Shown: positions 27,045-35,681 of the stretch, one piece after another | Layout: the number at the start of each line of letters is the position of its first letter | How positions within the stretch are numbered: position 1 is the first letter of the stretch | Assembly: GCA_023666945.1 (NCBI GenBank) | Contig: JAMPAY010000013.1 | Span: 1-62,963 of the forward strand | DNA: 62,963 nt | Direction of reading: 5' to 3' | Source of the DNA: Paludibacter sp. | Lineage (GTDB): Bacteria > Bacteroidota > Bacteroidia > Bacteroidales > Paludibacteraceae | Position numbers and translations under genes: made by a program | Notes under the pieces: model-generated | What the model was told of the DNA's origin: nothing | The model's database searches: none | The model's input: the letters and a program-made list of their open reading frames with translations, nothing else

Positions 27045-29030
27045 ATGGCAAAGAAAGAAGAAACCGGAATCATTACGCCTCAGATGGCGAAGATTCCCGA
27101 AGGTCCGCTGGATAAAAAGTGGACAAACTACAAAGACCATCAGAAACTGGTCAATCCTGCCAACAAACGACGCTTGGACGTAATCGTGGTAGGTACGGGT
27201 TTGGCAGGTGCTTCGGCAGCAGCCTCCTTGGCAGAAATGGGCTTTAATGTGCTCAATTTCTGCATTCAGGATTCACCGCGTCGTGCGCACTCTATTGCTG
27301 CACAAGGTGGTATCAATGCCGCTAAAAACTATCAGAACGATGGCGATAGCGTCTATCGTCTCTACTACGATACTATCAAGGGGGGCGATTATCGTGCACG
27401 CGAAGCCAACGTCTATCGTTTGGCAGAAGTGAGCAATAGTATCATCGACCAATGTGTGGCTCAAGGCGTTCCTTTCGCTCGCGAATATGGCGGCTTGTTG
27501 GATAACCGCTCTTTCGGTGGTGCGCAAGTAAGTCGTACCTTCTATGCCAAAGGACAAACCGGACAGCAACTTTTGTTGGGAGCATATTCGGCTCTCTCTC
27601 GTCAGATAGGCAAAGGTAAAGTAAAACTCTATAATCGTCACGAAATGCTTGACGTAGTCATGATTAAAGACGAGAACGGCGAACCTCGTGCACGGGGTAT
27701 CATTGCTCGTAACCTGACTACCGGACGCATCGAACGTTTCTTCGGTCATGCAGTAGTAGTGGCTACGGGCGGTTATGGCAACACCTTCTTCCTTTCTACC
27801 AATGCTATGGCATCCAACGGCTCTGCGGCTATGCAGATGTACCGCCATGGTGCTTATTTTGCCAACCCCTGCTATGCACAAATTCACCCTACTTGCATCC
27901 CCAAACATGGCGATTTCCAGAGTAAACTGACGCTGATGTCAGAGTCGCTCCGTAACGATGGACGTATCTGGGTACCCAAGAAACTCGAAGATGCACAGAA
28001 ACTGCAACGAGGCGAAATCAAAGGACGTGATATACCAGAAGAAGATCGCGACTACTATTTGGAGCGTCGTTATCCCGCTTTCGGTAACCTCGTGCCGCGC
28101 GACGTAGCCTCCCGTGCCGCCAAAGAACGCTGCGATGCAGGATATGGCGTTAACAATACGGGCTTGGCTGTTTTCCTCGATTTCTCCGATGCTATTCAAC
28201 GTCTGGGTAAGGATGTGGTGGCACAGAAGTATGGTAACCTCTTCCAAATGTACGAGAAAATCGTGGACGAGAACCCCTACGAGAACCCGATGATGATATT
28301 CCCTGCTATTCACTATACCATGGGTGGTATTTGGGTTGACTACGAACTGCAAACAAGCGTAAAAGGTTTGTTCTGCATCGGTGAGGCCAATTTCTCCGAT
28401 CATGGTGCCAACCGCTTGGGGGCTTCTGCATTGATGCAAGGTTTGGCTGACGGCTATTTTGTCTTGCCTTATACCATTCAGAACTATCTCTCCGACCAAA
28501 TCGGTGTTCCCCGTATGTCTACCGATCTTCCCGAGTTTGCGGAAGCAGAGAAAACGGTCAACGATAAGATCGAACGTCTCATGGCTATCCAAGGTAAACG
28601 ATCGGTCGATAGCATACACAAAGAACTCGGTCTCGTTATGTGGGATTTCGTAGGTATGGGACGTACTGCTGAAAGTCTGAAGACTGCTGTCGCCAAAATC
28701 GATGCTATCAAGAAAGAGTTCTGGACCAATGTCTACATTCCCGGAACGGCAGATAGTCTTAACAACGAGTTGGAGAAAGCACTCCGCTTGGCTGACTTTA
28801 TCGAGATAGGTAAACTGATGGCATTGGACGCGCTCAATCGTGAAGAATCATGCGGTGGTCACTTCCGTGAAGAGTTCCAAACCGAAGAAGGAGAAGCACT
28901 CCGTCAAGACGATAAGTTCTCTTATGTCGCTTGCTGGAAATATACCGGCGAGGATGCCGAACCCGAACTCATCAAAGAGCCGCTCGATTATGAATTCACA
29001 GAACGTAAAACACGTAACTATAAAGCATAA
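27045..29030 (+). CDS. sdhA: Succinate dehydrogenase/fumarate reductase flavoprotein subunit
   Basis: 661 aa. The FAD-binding site is [19 protein letters not shown]; the histidine in [18 protein letters not shown] is the covalent FAD attachment site. Further conserved blocks are [39 protein letters not shown] and [20 protein letters not shown]. Active-site residues for dicarboxylate binding are in [10 protein letters not shown] and in the arginine-rich [18 protein letters not shown] region. It interconverts succinate and fumarate. The start at [10 protein letters not shown] was chosen because upstream in-frame codons overlap the small membrane protein gene. Base composition is back to genome average. 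Confidence 0.97.
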   Translation: MAKKEETGIITPQMAKIPEGPLDKKWTNYKDHQKLVNPANKRRLDVIVVGTGLAGASAAASLAEMGFNVLNFCIQDSPRRAHSIAAQGGINAAKNYQNDGDSVYRLYYDTIKGGDYRAREANVYRLAEVSNSIIDQCVAQGVPFAREYGGLLDNRSFGGAQVSRTFYAKGQTGQQLLLGAYSALSRQIGKGKVKLYNRHEMLDVVMIKDENGEPRARGIIARNLTTGRIERFFGHAVVVATGGYGNTFFLSTNAMASNGSAAMQMYRHGAYFANPCYAQIHPTCIPKHGDFQSKLTLMSESLRNDGRIWVPKKLEDAQKLQRGEIKGRDIPEEDRDYYLERRYPAFGNLVPRDVASRAAKERCDAGYGVNNTGLAVFLDFSDAIQRLGKDVVAQKYGNLFQMYEKIVDENPYENPMMIFPAIHYTMGGIWVDYELQTSVKGLFCIGEANFSDHGANRLGASALMQGLADGYFVLPYTIQNYLSDQIGVPRMSTDLPEFAEAEKTVNDKIERLMAIQGKRSVDSIHKELGLVMWDFVGMGRTAESLKTAVAKIDAIKKEFWTNVYIPGTADSLNNELEKALRLADFIEIGKLMALDALNREESCGGHFREEFQTEEGEALRQDDKFSYVACWKYTGEDAEPELIKEPLDYEFTERKTRNYKA

Positions 29031-29035
29031 GCACT

Positions 29036-29791
29036 ATGGACCAGTTTATTAATATCAAAGTAAAAGTATGGCGTCAAGCCGGTCCGAAGGCAAAAGGTTA
29101 CTTCGAGACCTACGAACTTAAGAATATATTCCAAGGAGCATCGTTCTTGGAGATGATGGATATTCTCAACGAACAACTCATCGCTGAACACAAAGACCCC
29201 ATTGCATTCGACCACGATTGTCGTGAAGGTATTTGCGGTATGTGTTCGCTCTACATCAATGGTCATCCGCATGGTCCTGACTCTGCTATCACCACTTGCC
29301 AACTTCATATGCGTAAGTTCCACGATGGCGAAACTATCACTATCGAGCCATGGCGTTCGCACGCATTCCCTGTCATCAAAGACTTGATGGTCGACCGCGG
29401 TGCTTACGACAAAATCATGCAGGCTGGCGGTTTCATATCGGTCAATACCGGTGGTGTTCCCGATGCCAATGCCATACCTATCCCTAAAGCCAATGCCGAT
29501 GAGGCTATGGATGCTGCTTCTTGTATTGGTTGCGGTGCCTGTGCGGCTGCATGCAAGAATGGTTCTGCCATGTTGTTCGTGTCTGCCAAAGTAAGTCAGT
29601 TGGCATTACTCCCGCAAGGTAAAGTCGAGGCCGCTAAGCGCGCTAAAGCAATGGTAGCCAAAATGGACGAACTGGGCTTTGGTAACTGTACCAACACAGG
29701 GGCTTGTGCCGCCGAATGTCCCAAAAGTGTCTCTTTGGCAAACATAGCCCGCCTCAACCGAGAATTTATCTGTGCCAAACTCAGCGACTGA
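29036..29791 (+). CDS. sdhB: Succinate dehydrogenase/fumarate reductase iron-sulfur subunit
   Basis: 251 aa. The N-terminal plant-type ferredoxin domain binds [2Fe-2S] through [15 protein letters not shown] and the later TTCQ cysteine. The C-terminal domain carries [15 protein letters not shown] for [4Fe-4S] and further cysteines in [17 protein letters not shown] for the remaining cluster. It passes electrons between SdhA and the haem/quinone sites of SdhC. It follows sdhA by 5 bp and the operon ends at the terminator downstream. Confidence 0.97.
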   Translation: MDQFINIKVKVWRQAGPKAKGYFETYELKNIFQGASFLEMMDILNEQLIAEHKDPIAFDHDCREGICGMCSLYINGHPHGPDSAITTCQLHMRKFHDGETITIEPWRSHAFPVIKDLMVDRGAYDKIMQAGGFISVNTGGVPDANAIPIPKANADEAMDAASCIGCGACAAACKNGSAMLFVSAKVSQLALLPQGKVEAAKRAKAMVAKMDELGFGNCTNTGACAAECPKSVSLANIARLNREFICAKLSD

Positions 29792-29812
29792 GCATAAGCA
29801 CATACTATTACT

Positions 29813-29857
29813 AACAACTCTTTCTTGCCTTCTTGAGCGAGAAAGAGTTGTTTTTTT
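29813..29857 (+). terminator. Terminator of the sdh operon
   Basis: Perfect 13-bp stem (29813-29825 with 29840-29852) followed by a run of T to 29857. Confidence 0.9.
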
Positions 29858-29869
29858 ATATGCCTGTCG

Positions 29870-29901
29870 TTTGTGCGTTGCAGAAAATAACACTACCTTT
29901 G
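29870..29901 (+). promoter_or_regulatory. Promoter of the phosphoesterase and AlkD-like genes
   Basis: TTTG (29870-29873), 20-nt spacer, TACCTTTG (29894-29901), immediately after the sdh terminator. Start near 29908. Confidence 0.78.
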
Positions 29902-29941
29902 CCCTTGTTAACGATAGTTGTTATTTGTAAATAGAGTCTGT

Positions 29942-31045
29942 ATGCGACATGGCATGATGTTTTATTTGTTCATAGGCTTGTTGGTCTTTATCTTGGGTGT
30001 TGTCTATCTCGCACGACGGACGGCATTTTGCTTTGGAGTACGTCCTATGTGGTTTTATGTGGGCTATACGGCTGTCTTCTTGCTTTCGTTTACGCTTATG
30101 TGGTTGGCGCGTTTACCGTTTGCGGCTCATGTGTTTACACATATGGTATGTGTGGTGGCAACTTCGTTGGTGACACTTCTGATGTGCTTATTAGTGGGAT
30201 TCCTGTTTACGGATATATTGCATTGTTTTGTGCGTTTCACACCTCGAATGTTTAGTGTTCTGGTGGGGGTACTGACGCTTGGCTTGTTTTTGTATGGCAC
30301 GTGTAATGCTGCCTTGCCGCGTGTCAAAACAGTGTCGTTGCAATTGTCTGAAATGTCCGCACCATTGCGCTTGGTGCAACTCACCGATGTGCATATAGGG
30401 CAGTTCCGCGGACAACGCCATTTGCAGCACTTGGTGGATGTCACCAATAGCCTGCAGCCCGATATTGTCGTCATCACGGGCGATCTGTTCGATGCTTGGT
30501 ACAATTGCTCGGAAAATACCTTGCAACCGTTGGCGCAACTGCAAGCACCGGTCTATTTTGTGGAGGGTAATCACGATATTTATGTCGATTCGCCTCGTAT
30601 TAAGCAGATGCTCAGGAAGGTCGGAGTTCGGGTGCTGGAAAATGAAGTGGTTGTTGAGCATGGAGTGCAGTTGATAGGGCTCGACTATTTGGCTGCCGAC
30701 CGAAATACAAAAGACAATATGCATGTGCCTGAACGAAACGAAACCATACAGAGTGTTTTGGCATCGTTGTTTGTTGATAAGGATATGCCGGCTATCGGAC
30801 TGCACCATAATCCGGTAGGGGCACAGTATTTTGAGGCTGCGGGAGTGGAACTCTATCTTGCAGGACATACGCACGGTGGACAGTTCTATCCCCTGGTGTG
30901 GCTCAACGATAGAGGTTTTGTCTACAACAGAGGATTGGATAAATACAAGAATATGTACGTCTATGTTTCTTGTGGTTCGGGTACTACAGGGCCGGCTTTT
31001 CGCATCGGTACCTCCCCCGAAATAACGCTTTTCTTGTTGCAATAA
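29942..31045 (+). CDS. Membrane-bound calcineurin-like metallophosphoesterase (YkuE type)
   Basis: 367 aa. About four N-terminal transmembrane segments (residues 1-125) are followed by a two-metal phosphoesterase domain with all five motif blocks: LVQLTDVHIGQ, VVITGDLFDA, FVEGNHDIY, GLHHNP and YLAGHTHGGQ. YkuE/YaeI-like relatives are tethered phosphodiesterases, some acting on lipid-linked substrates; the substrate here is unknown. I chose the ATG at 29942 over a TTG at 29918, which is very close to the predicted transcription start. It is 7 bp ahead of the AlkD-like gene. Confidence 0.88.
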   Translation: MRHGMMFYLFIGLLVFILGVVYLARRTAFCFGVRPMWFYVGYTAVFLLSFTLMWLARLPFAAHVFTHMVCVVATSLVTLLMCLLVGFLFTDILHCFVRFTPRMFSVLVGVLTLGLFLYGTCNAALPRVKTVSLQLSEMSAPLRLVQLTDVHIGQFRGQRHLQHLVDVTNSLQPDIVVITGDLFDAWYNCSENTLQPLAQLQAPVYFVEGNHDIYVDSPRIKQMLRKVGVRVLENEVVVEHGVQLIGLDYLAADRNTKDNMHVPERNETIQSVLASLFVDKDMPAIGLHHNPVGAQYFEAAGVELYLAGHTHGGQFYPLVWLNDRGFVYNRGLDKYKNMYVYVSCGSGTTGPAFRIGTSPEITLFLLQ

Positions 31046-31052
31046 ATATATA

Positions 31053-31736
31053 ATGCGAGATCGGATGAACGATATAACAAGCCTGTTGTTTGCAGAGCAG
31101 GATATTGCCTATGGCGATTTCTCTCAAAAACTGAACCCCGATATACCGCGCGAACGTGTAATAGGAGTGCGTACTCCTGCTTTGCGTAGCATTGCCAAAC
31201 AACTGAAACATAATCAACAGGTAGAGGCATTCCTGTCCGCATTGCCGCACTACTATCTCGAAGAAAATACATTGCAGGCTTTCCTTATTGCCGATATTCG
31301 CGACTTTTCATTATGTATCTACTATACCGAACGATTCTTGCCTTACATCGACAATTGGGCAACGTGCGACCAGTTCTCACCAAAGGTGTTTGCGAAATAT
31401 ACGGAAGCTCTATTGCCCTATATACGTAGCTGGATGTGCTCGCAACACGCTTATACCGTTCGTTTCGGAATAGCCATGCTGATGCGTCATTTTCTCAAGG
31501 ATAATTTTATTTTGGAGTATGCGCTTATGGTGGCGAATGTAAAGTCCGAACATTATTATGTCCGCATGATGCAGGCTTGGTATTTTGCTACTGCTTTGGT
31601 CTGGCAGTGGGATAGCGTATTGCCGCTATTGTCGTGTCTGGACGACTGGACGCGCCGCAAGGCTTTGCAAAAAGCCCGAGAGAGTTACCGTATTACAGCC
31701 GCACAAAAGGCCTGTTTGGCAGCATTGCGACCATAG
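31053..31736 (+). CDS. AlkD-like DNA alkylation repair protein (HEAT-repeat glycosylase family)
   Basis: 227 aa, all-alpha. The pattern GVRTPALRSIAKQL, NWATCDQFSPKVF and RKALQKARESYRI matches the AlkD/AlkC HEAT-like repeat family. Known members remove bulky or cationic alkylated bases from DNA, with an aspartate in a WA-x-x-D-type position; here the segment is NWATCDQF, which fits. It is translated 7 bp after the phosphoesterase gene. An alternative ATG at 31065 is possible. Many Bacteroidota encode this protein as a stand-alone enzyme, so the pairing probably has no functional meaning. Confidence 0.85.
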   Translation: MRDRMNDITSLLFAEQDIAYGDFSQKLNPDIPRERVIGVRTPALRSIAKQLKHNQQVEAFLSALPHYYLEENTLQAFLIADIRDFSLCIYYTERFLPYIDNWATCDQFSPKVFAKYTEALLPYIRSWMCSQHAYTVRFGIAMLMRHFLKDNFILEYALMVANVKSEHYYVRMMQAWYFATALVWQWDSVLPLLSCLDDWTRRKALQKARESYRITAAQKACLAALRP

Positions 31737-31767
31737 TAAAGATCTGAAAGAAGCATCTATATAACAA

Positions 31768-31794
31768 AAGGAATGGATATTCTGTCCATTCCTT
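31768..31794. terminator. Bidirectional terminator between converging genes
   Basis: Perfect 10-bp stem AAGGAATGGA/TCCATTCCTT around a 7-nt loop, between the AlkD-like gene (plus) and the 75-aa gene (minus). U runs are short. Confidence 0.7.
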
Positions 31795-31816
31795 ATTGTT
31801 ATATATGGATTTTGTT

Positions 31817-32044
31817 TTATCGTTTCTTTCTGCGAAAAAGCCATCTTATTACAGAGAACCCCGTCCAAAACCAATTAAGTCCTGTAGAGGCAGTCGAAAC
31901 TATCGACGATACACTATTCCACGACGAACGTATGCGCTCTATATCTTTGCTTACATTCTTTTCTTGCTTATGTAAGTCTTGGAGCAACCGTGTGCGTTGT
32001 TGCGCAATGTCTGTCGGACTACTTATCTGATGCATTGACTTCAT
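31817..32044 (-). CDS. Small protein of unknown function downstream of YtxH/holin-like genes
   Basis: 75 aa. The N-terminal half is charged and helical (QQRTRLLQDLHKQEKNVSKD), possibly coiled coil. The C-terminal half has one moderately hydrophobic stretch (STGLNWFWTGFSVIRWLF) followed by a basic tail RRKKR. That fits a tail-anchored or membrane-associated protein. It overlaps the preceding gene by 26 bp and appears to be the third member of a YtxH/holin-like operon. No family name can be assigned. Confidence 0.65.
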   Translation of the reverse strand: MKSMHQISSPTDIAQQRTRLLQDLHKQEKNVSKDIERIRSSWNSVSSIVSTASTGLNWFWTGFSVIRWLFRRKKR

Positions 32045-32411
32045 GGTTCACCTCCTTTTCTTGTTCGGGCTCTTTGAATAGTATGCCGCTAAGCAATTTA
32101 ATAAACGGATTGATAAAAATACGTTGTCTGCAACACCACAATACAATCAATATTGCAAGGAAAAATCCTCCCAAGATGCAACAGGCCACCCATGTTGGCA
32201 TACAGGTAGTCATCCAACCTACTAACGCAACCGAGAAGTAGGCAATGGCAGCAAAGCCGAGAAATAGCGCAACAATCAGGGCTATAATAATGCCCAAGAT
32301 GAGCGATAGTTTGTCCAATAGTTCCAAACGAAGCAAGTCGTACCCGGTTTTCAGGTACGCTTTGCTGTCGTTCAGAAGTTGCTGATATTGATTAGGCTTC
32401 GGCTCCATCAT
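32019..32411 (-). CDS. Phage-holin-like (superfamily III/Holin_X type) membrane protein
   Basis: 130 aa with two strong transmembrane helices (LSLILGIIIALIVALFLGFAAIAYFSVALV, seen as two hydrophobic halves, and TWVACCILGGFFLAILIVLW). They are preceded by an amphipathic helix and followed by a charged tail. The family is common in non-phage Bacteroidota loci next to YtxH genes and is not evidence of a prophage. A role in envelope stress is often assumed but not demonstrated. It overlaps YtxH by 20 bp. Confidence 0.75.
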   Translation of the reverse strand: MMEPKPNQYQQLLNDSKAYLKTGYDLLRLELLDKLSLILGIIIALIVALFLGFAAIAYFSVALVGWMTTCMPTWVACCILGGFFLAILIVLWCCRQRIFINPFIKLLSGILFKEPEQEKEVNHEVNASDK

Positions 32412-32631
32412 CTTCTGTAGGTTTCACTTCTACATCTATATGCAGCCCTTTGGCTTTGGCTATCACTTGGTCAACCAACTGCTCCAATTTTTCTTTCGAA
32501 AGGTTGGGCATCTTCTCTTCTAATAGTTCTTTAATCTTGTCACGTGTTTCTTTGCCGCTTTGTGGAGCAAAAAGCAATCCGATCAGTGCACCTGCTGCGA
32601 TGCCACCGAGTAATGAAAATAAGTTTCTCAT
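32392..32631 (-). CDS. YtxH-domain protein
   Basis: 79 aa. One N-terminal membrane helix with small residues (LLGGIAAGALIGLLFAPQSG) is followed by the YtxH signature KETRDKIKELLEEK and an acidic helical tail. Members are small stress-associated membrane proteins in many bacteria. It is the first gene of the three-gene minus-strand unit with the holin-like and 75-aa proteins. No clean promoter was found in 32632-32780. Confidence 0.85.
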   Translation of the reverse strand: MRNLFSLLGGIAAGALIGLLFAPQSGKETRDKIKELLEEKMPNLSKEKLEQLVDQVIAKAKGLHIDVEVKPTEDDGAEA

Positions 32632-32783
32632 AGTGGTAGTGTTTTTTATTGTTTATACTACTTGAAAGAATACAAAAACTATTCCAAAAAGTTTCTCTAT
32701 ACGCCAAATTGTCCAAAATAGAAGAAAAATGGAGTACTACGTATCGGAATATATCGTTCTGAAAAGAATGTGCGTCAGGTGGG

Positions 32784-32814
32784 TTGCTTTTGTGGGAATG
32801 TTTTTGTATCTTTG
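32784..32814 (+). promoter_or_regulatory. Promoter of the nfeD-SPFH pair
   Basis: TTG (32784-32786), 20-nt spacer, TATCTTTG (32807-32814). Start near 32821, 39 nt before the nfeD ATG. Confidence 0.78.
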
Positions 32815-32859
32815 CAGAATCAAATGTTGGTTTTGTGTAATCTTTAATCGAAAACGACT

Positions 32860-33306
32860 ATGCTAATTACAATGTGGCAGATATGGGTAATTGCAGCCTT
32901 ACTGCTTTTTATCGTGGAAATATTCACTACAGGCTTCGCTGTTGTGTGTTTGTCGGTAGGGTGTATAGGTGGTGCCCTGTTGGCTGCCTGTGGGGTGGGA
33001 ATACTCTGGCAGGTGGCGGCTTTCGCATTGTTCAGTGCATTGGCTTTCGTCTTTGTGCGTCCGTTGTTGCTGAAATGGTTCTACAAAAACAAGCAAGGAG
33101 CAGCCGATACCAATGCCGATGCTATGATTGGGCAAAGGGCTCGGGTCGGGCATCCTGTGAGCGATTGCGCAGGAAACGGTACGGTCTTTATCTATGGCGA
33201 AGAATGGTCGGCTGTAAGCGAAGACGGAACAACAATCTCTACCAACGAAACGGTGGAAATCACGGCACGAAACGGACTTACGCTCACCGTACGCCGAAAG
33301 GCATAA
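32860..33306 (+). CDS. NfeD-family membrane protein
   Basis: 148 aa. Three transmembrane segments (residues about 5-75) precede a small OB-fold domain (GQRARVGHPVSDCAGNGTVF, GEEWSAVSEDG, VEITARNGLTLTVRR), the defining NfeD C-terminal domain. NfeD proteins pair with SPFH/stomatin proteins in membrane microdomain maintenance. The next gene is indeed an SPFH protein, 52 bp downstream. This is the short NfeD1b-like form without a ClpP-type protease domain. Confidence 0.9.
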   Translation: MLITMWQIWVIAALLLFIVEIFTTGFAVVCLSVGCIGGALLAACGVGILWQVAAFALFSALAFVFVRPLLLKWFYKNKQGAADTNADAMIGQRARVGHPVSDCAGNGTVFIYGEEWSAVSEDGTTISTNETVEITARNGLTLTVRRKA

Positions 33307-33358
33307 ATATGCATAGAAACAACATCCATATACTAATCTCTTAAATCTTTCTTTTATT

Positions 33359-34345
33359 ATGGGAATATCTGCTATGGTTATTATCTTTTTAATAACACTC
33401 ATTGTCGTTATTTTTGCCGTTAAGGGCTTGAAAGTAGTGCATCAGGCACAAACTATGGTGATAGAACGACTGGGAAAATACCATCGTACACTCACGTCGG
33501 GCATCAATATCATTTGGCCTATACTCGATCAGCCTCGTAAAGTCTACTATCGTTATACCAAAACCGATTATAATGGTTTCGATCATGTCTATATATCGCT
33601 CACCGATAGTATTGATTTACGCGAACAGGTCTACGATTTCCCGCGCCAAAGCGTTATCACAAAAGACAACGTAACCACCGAAATCAATGCCTTGCTCTAT
33701 TTTCAAATTGTCGACCCTATGAAAGCGGTCTACGAAATCAATAACTTACCCAACGCTATCGAAAAACTTACACAAACCACATTGCGTAATGTTATTGGCG
33801 AACTCGAGTTGGACGAAACGCTCACTTCGCGCGACACTATCAATTCCAAACTGCGTGTCGTACTCGATGAGGCTACCAATAAGTGGGGAGTTAAGGTTAC
33901 ACGTGTCGAACTGCAAGATATCAATCCTCCCGAGAGTGTACGCAATGCCATGGAGAGTCAGATGCAGGCTGAGCGCGAACGTCGTGCCAAAGTGCTGACG
34001 GCAACGGGCGATAAAGAAGCACTTATTTTAGAATCGGAAGGGCGTAAGGCTGCACAAATCAATCAGGCAGAAGCCGAAAAGCAAACCAAAATCTTGGCTG
34101 CGGAAGGAGAGGCAAATTCGCGTACCATACAAGCGGCTGCCGAGGCGGAAGCCATACTCAAAATCAATGCTGCCATCCAAGGTTCGGGAATGTCGCCTGC
34201 TCAATATATGTTGGCGGATAAGTATATCGAAACTTTGCGCCAAATGGCAAGCGGAGAAGACACCAAAACGGTATATATGCCCTACGAAGCATCTTCTGTA
34301 CTCTCTTCATTGGGATGTATGAAAGATATGTTTCAGCAGAAATAA
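33359..34345 (+). CDS. SPFH/band 7 (stomatin-like, QmcA-type) protein
   Basis: 328 aa. One N-terminal membrane helix (MVIIFLITLIVVIFAV) is followed by the SPFH domain (QTMVIERLGKYHRTLTSGIN, VITKDNVTTEINALLYFQI, LRNVIGELELDETLTSRD) and a long Ala/Glu-rich coiled-coil region (about 200-280). The end is a short conserved tail. Such proteins oligomerise into membrane scaffolds and work with NfeD partners; the gene upstream encodes one. No protease gene is adjacent. Confidence 0.93.
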   Translation: MGISAMVIIFLITLIVVIFAVKGLKVVHQAQTMVIERLGKYHRTLTSGINIIWPILDQPRKVYYRYTKTDYNGFDHVYISLTDSIDLREQVYDFPRQSVITKDNVTTEINALLYFQIVDPMKAVYEINNLPNAIEKLTQTTLRNVIGELELDETLTSRDTINSKLRVVLDEATNKWGVKVTRVELQDINPPESVRNAMESQMQAERERRAKVLTATGDKEALILESEGRKAAQINQAEAEKQTKILAAEGEANSRTIQAAAEAEAILKINAAIQGSGMSPAQYMLADKYIETLRQMASGEDTKTVYMPYEASSVLSSLGCMKDMFQQK

Positions 34346-34370
34346 ACAGATTCCGTAATAGGTAATAGCA

Positions 34371-34434
34371 ATCCGCCTCTCTCCTGTCTTGTATTAGGGG
34401 AGGGGCGGATATCGTTTCCGTGCTTTTTTTTAGA
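34371..34434. terminator. Terminator between SPFH and ybeY genes
   Basis: ATCCGCC (34371-34377) pairs with GGCGGAT (34404-34410); the stem continues inward with imperfect TCTCTCCT/AGGGGAGG pairing. A T8 run follows at about 34424-34431 for the plus-strand gene. Confidence 0.65.
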
Positions 34435-34465
34435 CAGATTCTTCTATAGGTCGGGGTACATCGGG

Positions 34466-34894
34466 TTAGTGCCGTAGCGAAGACGGTCGCATGCTTAGTG
34501 CCAATTCTTCTTTGCGTGTCATCTCTGCACGTGTTTCAGGAGTTTTGTCGGCTTGACCTGTTAAGTGCAAAACACCATGAATCACTATACGAAGCAGTTC
34601 GTCTTCGTAACTGCAACCTACTTGTCGGGCATTGCTTCTCACTGTGTCTAAACTGATGAAGATATCTCCGGCAATCAGGTTGTCTTCCGAGTAGTCAAAC
34701 GTAATTACATCGGTGTAATAATCGTGGTTCAGAAATTGACGGTTTACCTCTAATATATGGTCGTCGTTGCAAAAAATGTAAGTGATGTCACCAACGTGTT
34801 TCTTGTAGTAGGCGGCAACGCGCCCTATCCATGCACGTACCGCCGCTTCATGAAGGACGGGCATCTCTGTTTGTGCAGTAGTGAATCGTATCAT
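34466..34894 (-). CDS. ybeY: Endoribonuclease YbeY
   Basis: 142 aa. YbeY takes part in 16S rRNA 3' maturation and ribosome quality control. The core reads FLNHDYYTDVITFDY, GDIFISLDTVRSNA and VIHGVLHLTGQADKT. The zinc motif is normally HxxxHxxxxxH. Here the first two histidines are kept and the third position is Asp (HGVLHLTGQAD), which I recall as the common Bacteroidota variant rather than a loss. It overlaps the preceding gene by one base. Confidence 0.94.
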   Translation of the reverse strand: MIRFTTAQTEMPVLHEAAVRAWIGRVAAYYKKHVGDITYIFCNDDHILEVNRQFLNHDYYTDVITFDYSEDNLIAGDIFISLDTVRSNARQVGCSYEDELLRIVIHGVLHLTGQADKTPETRAEMTRKEELALSMRPSSLRH

Positions 34895-35664
34895 TAGAAT
34901 AGTCTTTTAACTTCAGGAATGTAATAAAAGGGTTTGTTTATATCGTGCTTATTCCGTAAGGCTATGGGCTTCGGAATAAAACTGTTTTCCATGTGTCGGA
35001 AAGGTATCTGAAAATATTGTTCCGGTTGTTCGGCGGTGCCGCCAATACCGAAAATCATAAAGACGGGTATTCCGGTTTCTTGCTCAAAGAGTTTGAACCG
35101 AACAAACTGCACCTTGCTCAATGCTGCCAATCCGTGTCTGGTAAAACGAGGACGCCAACAAGTGGCGATTCCGAATCGGTAGGTGGTCTCTCCATCCGTG
35201 TAATCACATAGCAGGTGGGGCGACAAGGCTTCAAACATATCTTCCGGCCATGGGGCTTCATAGCGGGGAGGATGCTCGCTGAAAGTGTATTGAGAACCGA
35301 AATGACGGGTCACTGTATGAGCAAAGACCGGGTTATATCGCTTGCGGTCTACCAAATATTCTCCCACGGTTGACCATTCTTCGGCATCTATCCACTCTCG
35401 AATCTTTCCCATCGGACCAACATAGTCCATCTGTCCCCATTTTACCAATGTATCAGCCTCCAAATCGGGAATCGTCTGTGCCTCTTCTTCCGTTAGTTCA
35501 CCTTGCTGTACCGAGGCTGCAATACACTGTTCGGTTGCAGAGGGCTTTGGGGGTTGTATAGACCGCTTTTTTGCTTGCTTTTTTGAGGACGACAATTGGT
35601 CGGATACGGCTTTCTGTATCTCTATTTTCTCAAATAACGGCTGAAATATACGGGGGCGTTTCAT
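34894..35664 (-). CDS. Hypothetical protein, possibly a degenerate PD-(D/E)XK-like fold
   Basis: 256 aa, no confident family. Residues 20-60 are a basic linker. The C-terminal half (about 150-225) reads CDYTDGETTYRFGIATCWRP, then FVRFKLFEQETGIPVFMIFGI and YFQIPFRHM. The pattern beta-strand, then helix with KLFEQETGIPVF, then strand ending in IPF resembles restriction-endonuclease-like domains (D154 as the Asp). The ExK that should follow near 168-170 is ATC, so a catalytic nuclease is doubtful. It lies 17 bp after the SpmAB-like gene and overlaps ybeY by one base. Function unknown. Confidence 0.5.
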   Translation of the reverse strand: MKRPRIFQPLFEKIEIQKAVSDQLSSSKKQAKKRSIQPPKPSATEQCIAASVQQGELTEEEAQTIPDLEADTLVKWGQMDYVGPMGKIREWIDAEEWSTVGEYLVDRKRYNPVFAHTVTRHFGSQYTFSEHPPRYEAPWPEDMFEALSPHLLCDYTDGETTYRFGIATCWRPRFTRHGLAALSKVQFVRFKLFEQETGIPVFMIFGIGGTAEQPEQYFQIPFRHMENSFIPKPIALRNKHDINKPFYYIPEVKRLF

Positions 35665-35681
35665 CGATATGAACTTCTATA

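Noticed and set aside
27273..28619. Long minus-strand open frames opposite sdhA (211 and 226 codons)
   Set aside because: Antisense shadows of a strongly conserved gene; no promoter or protein features.
30191..31042. 283-codon minus-strand frame opposite the phosphoesterase gene
   Set aside because: The plus strand carries all five metallophosphoesterase motifs; the antisense frame has none.
32019..32411. Holin-like gene as a sign of a prophage
   Set aside because: No other phage gene is nearby, and this holin-like family commonly accompanies YtxH genes in Bacteroidota chromosomes.
34466..34894. YbeY with an apparently missing third zinc histidine
   Set aside because: The Asp at this position in HGVLHLTGQAD appears to be a regular Bacteroidota variant, so it is not treated as loss of function.
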